64,000 nucleotides of DNA from Rhodobiaceae bacterium UBA4490 (GTDB lineage Bacteria > Pseudomonadota > Alphaproteobacteria > Parvibaculales > Parvibaculaceae). The notes under the pieces are model-generated. The model ran no database searches and had not been told where the DNA came from. It saw nothing but the letters and a program-made list of their open reading frames with translations. The stretch is from positions 424,737-488,736 of the forward strand of contig DGNO01000005.1 of the NCBI GenBank assembly GCA_002389665.1, read 5' to 3'. Of this stretch, positions 63,135 to 64,000 are shown piece after piece; position 1 is the first letter of the stretch; the number at the start of each line of letters is the position of its first letter. The position numbers and the translations under genes were made by a program.

Positions 63135-64000
63135 TCAAATTTTTTGGTCGTACTCGCCCACTTCCGGCTGCGCGGAAAGGCGCGTGTCGATCTCGGTAAA
63201 GATCGCGCGCATGTTTTCCTCCGAGGTCGGGCTTTCCACCACCACTACAAGGCCGGGCTTGTTGGAGGAGGCACGCACAAGCCCCCAGGTGCCGTCTTCC
63301 AGCACGATGCGCACGCCGTTCACGGTCACAAGCTCGCGAATTTTCTGTCCCGCCAGCCTCTCGCCTTTATCCGCCATGGTGGTAAAGAGCGTCACCATGC
63401 GGTCCACCACATCGTATTTCTTCTCATCATCGCAATAGGGCGACATGGTGGGCGACCCCCAGGTCTTGGGCAGGGCGTTTTTCAGGTCCGCCATGCTCTT
63501 GTCCGGGTTGCGGTCCAGCATGTCGCAAATGGCAATGGCGGAAACCAGCCCGTCATCGTAGCCGCGCCCAATGGGCTGGTTGAAAAAGTAGTGCCCGCTT
63601 TTCTCAAAGCCGACCAGCGCGCTCAGTTCATGTGAGCGGCGCTTGATATAGGAATGGCCGGTTTTCCAATAATCGGTCTTGGCACCGTTTTTCAAAAGCA
63701 CCGGATCGGTCATGAAAAGCCCGGTGGATTTCACATCGACGACGAATTGCGCATCCGGATATTGGGCGGAAAGATCGCGGGCGAGCATGACGCCCACTTT
63801 GTCGGCGAAAATTTCCTCGCCTTCGTTGTCCACCACGCCGCAGCGGTCGCCGTCCCCGTCAAAGGCAAGGCCGACATCGGCGCCCGTTTCCAGCACCTTG
63901 TCGCGCAGCGCATGGAGCATGGCCATGTCTTCCGGGTTGGGGTTGTAGCGCGGGAAGGTGTGATCGAGTTCGCAATCGAGCGCGATGACTTCCGCGCCGA
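63135..64000 (-). CDS. phosphomannomutase/phosphoglucomutase, 5'-truncated
   Basis: The gene runs off the window end, and the C-terminal 288 residues are visible. 'LAFDGDGDRCGVVDNEG' is the Mg2+-binding loop and 'GFEKSGHYFFNQPIGRGYDD' the sugar-specificity loop (the GEMSGH type here reads GFEKSGH). 'RASSNKPGLVVVVES' is the C-terminal phosphate-binding loop. The catalytic Ser lies beyond the edge. It interconverts hexose 1- and 6-phosphates for exopolysaccharide or LPS precursors. The frame continues through the last base of the window. Confidence 0.92.
   Translation of the reverse strand, partial: GAEVIALDCELDHTFPRYNPNPEDMAMLHALRDKVLETGADVGLAFDGDGDRCGVVDNEGEEIFADKVGVMLARDLSAQYPDAQFVVDVKSTGLFMTDPVLLKNGAKTDYWKTGHSYIKRRSHELSALVGFEKSGHYFFNQPIGRGYDDGLVSAIAICDMLDRNPDKSMADLKNALPKTWGSPTMSPYCDDEKKYDVVDRMVTLFTTMADKGERLAGQKIRELVTVNGVRIVLEDGTWGLVRASSNKPGLVVVVESPTSEENMRAIFTEIDTRLSAQPEVGEYDQKI

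Overview
The window is a GC-rich chromosomal segment of an alphaproteobacterium. The evidence is the CcmI-CcmE-CcmF-CcmH arrangement, a GlnE with two adenylyltransferase cores, candidate CtrA boxes (TTAAC-N6-TTAAC type), many PAS/HisKA kinases, acyl-CoA dehydrogenase pairs and a DUF2793 phage/GTA tail gene. A relative of the Parvibaculum/Rhizobiales kind is my guess, not proven. I saw no rRNA, tRNA, CRISPR array or insertion sequence.

Layout. 1-3084: right end of a prophage or gene-transfer-agent-like cluster: the 3' end of a DUF2793 gene, an AT-rich two-gene cassette (680-2177), a SleB-type cell wall hydrolase and a holin-like protein. 3315-7522: small membrane protein, SDR, two adjacent acyl-CoA dehydrogenases, nitroreductase. 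7646-10697: PepSY protein, OmpR-type regulator and kinase, glycine-zipper lipoprotein. 10752-20155: YihY membrane protein, an unknown 479-residue protein, a D-cysteine desulfhydrase-like enzyme, a family III CoA-transferase, a PAS kinase and a penicillin/AHL acylase-like enzyme. 20314-25308: cytochrome c maturation (ccmI, ccmE, ccmF, ccmH), interrupted by a GH46-like gene. 25387-31089: hydrolase-OsmC fusion, DegP-type protease, a second two-component pair, HU. 31193-34162: glnE. 34358-44941: two FAD oxidoreductases translationally overlapped with a GcvT-like protein, an EF-hand/ECF sigma/anti-sigma/metal-sensor block, and PuuB-like and PuuA-like genes facing a LysR regulator. 45320-48433: two PAS histidine kinases. 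48670-56530: pepN, an RND efflux pair and a divergent MarR regulator. 56796-64000: another acyl-CoA dehydrogenase pair, MltF, DusA, a TauE/SafE transporter, a PaaI-type thioesterase and a truncated phosphomannomutase.

The most unusual item is the AT-rich cassette. Read from its best ribosome-binding site at 680, the first protein begins Met-Thr and keeps Thr1, Asp17 and a Lys in the register of proteasome beta subunits and HslV, but is 438 residues long with a large middle insert. It overlaps a 62-residue partner with an acidic N-terminal half and a basic tail, and the pair ends in a strong intrinsic terminator. I read it as a laterally acquired proteasome-fold (Ntn-hydrolase) cargo module lodged between phage/GTA tail and lysis genes.

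Other points worth attention: a chitosanase-like protein without a signal peptide inside the ccm cluster; a FixL-like PAS kinase lacking the expected haem-ligand histidine; an EF-hand/ECF sigma/anti-sigma/ZraP-like module; and a tightly overlapped amine-oxidase-like plus folate-acceptor-like gene set.
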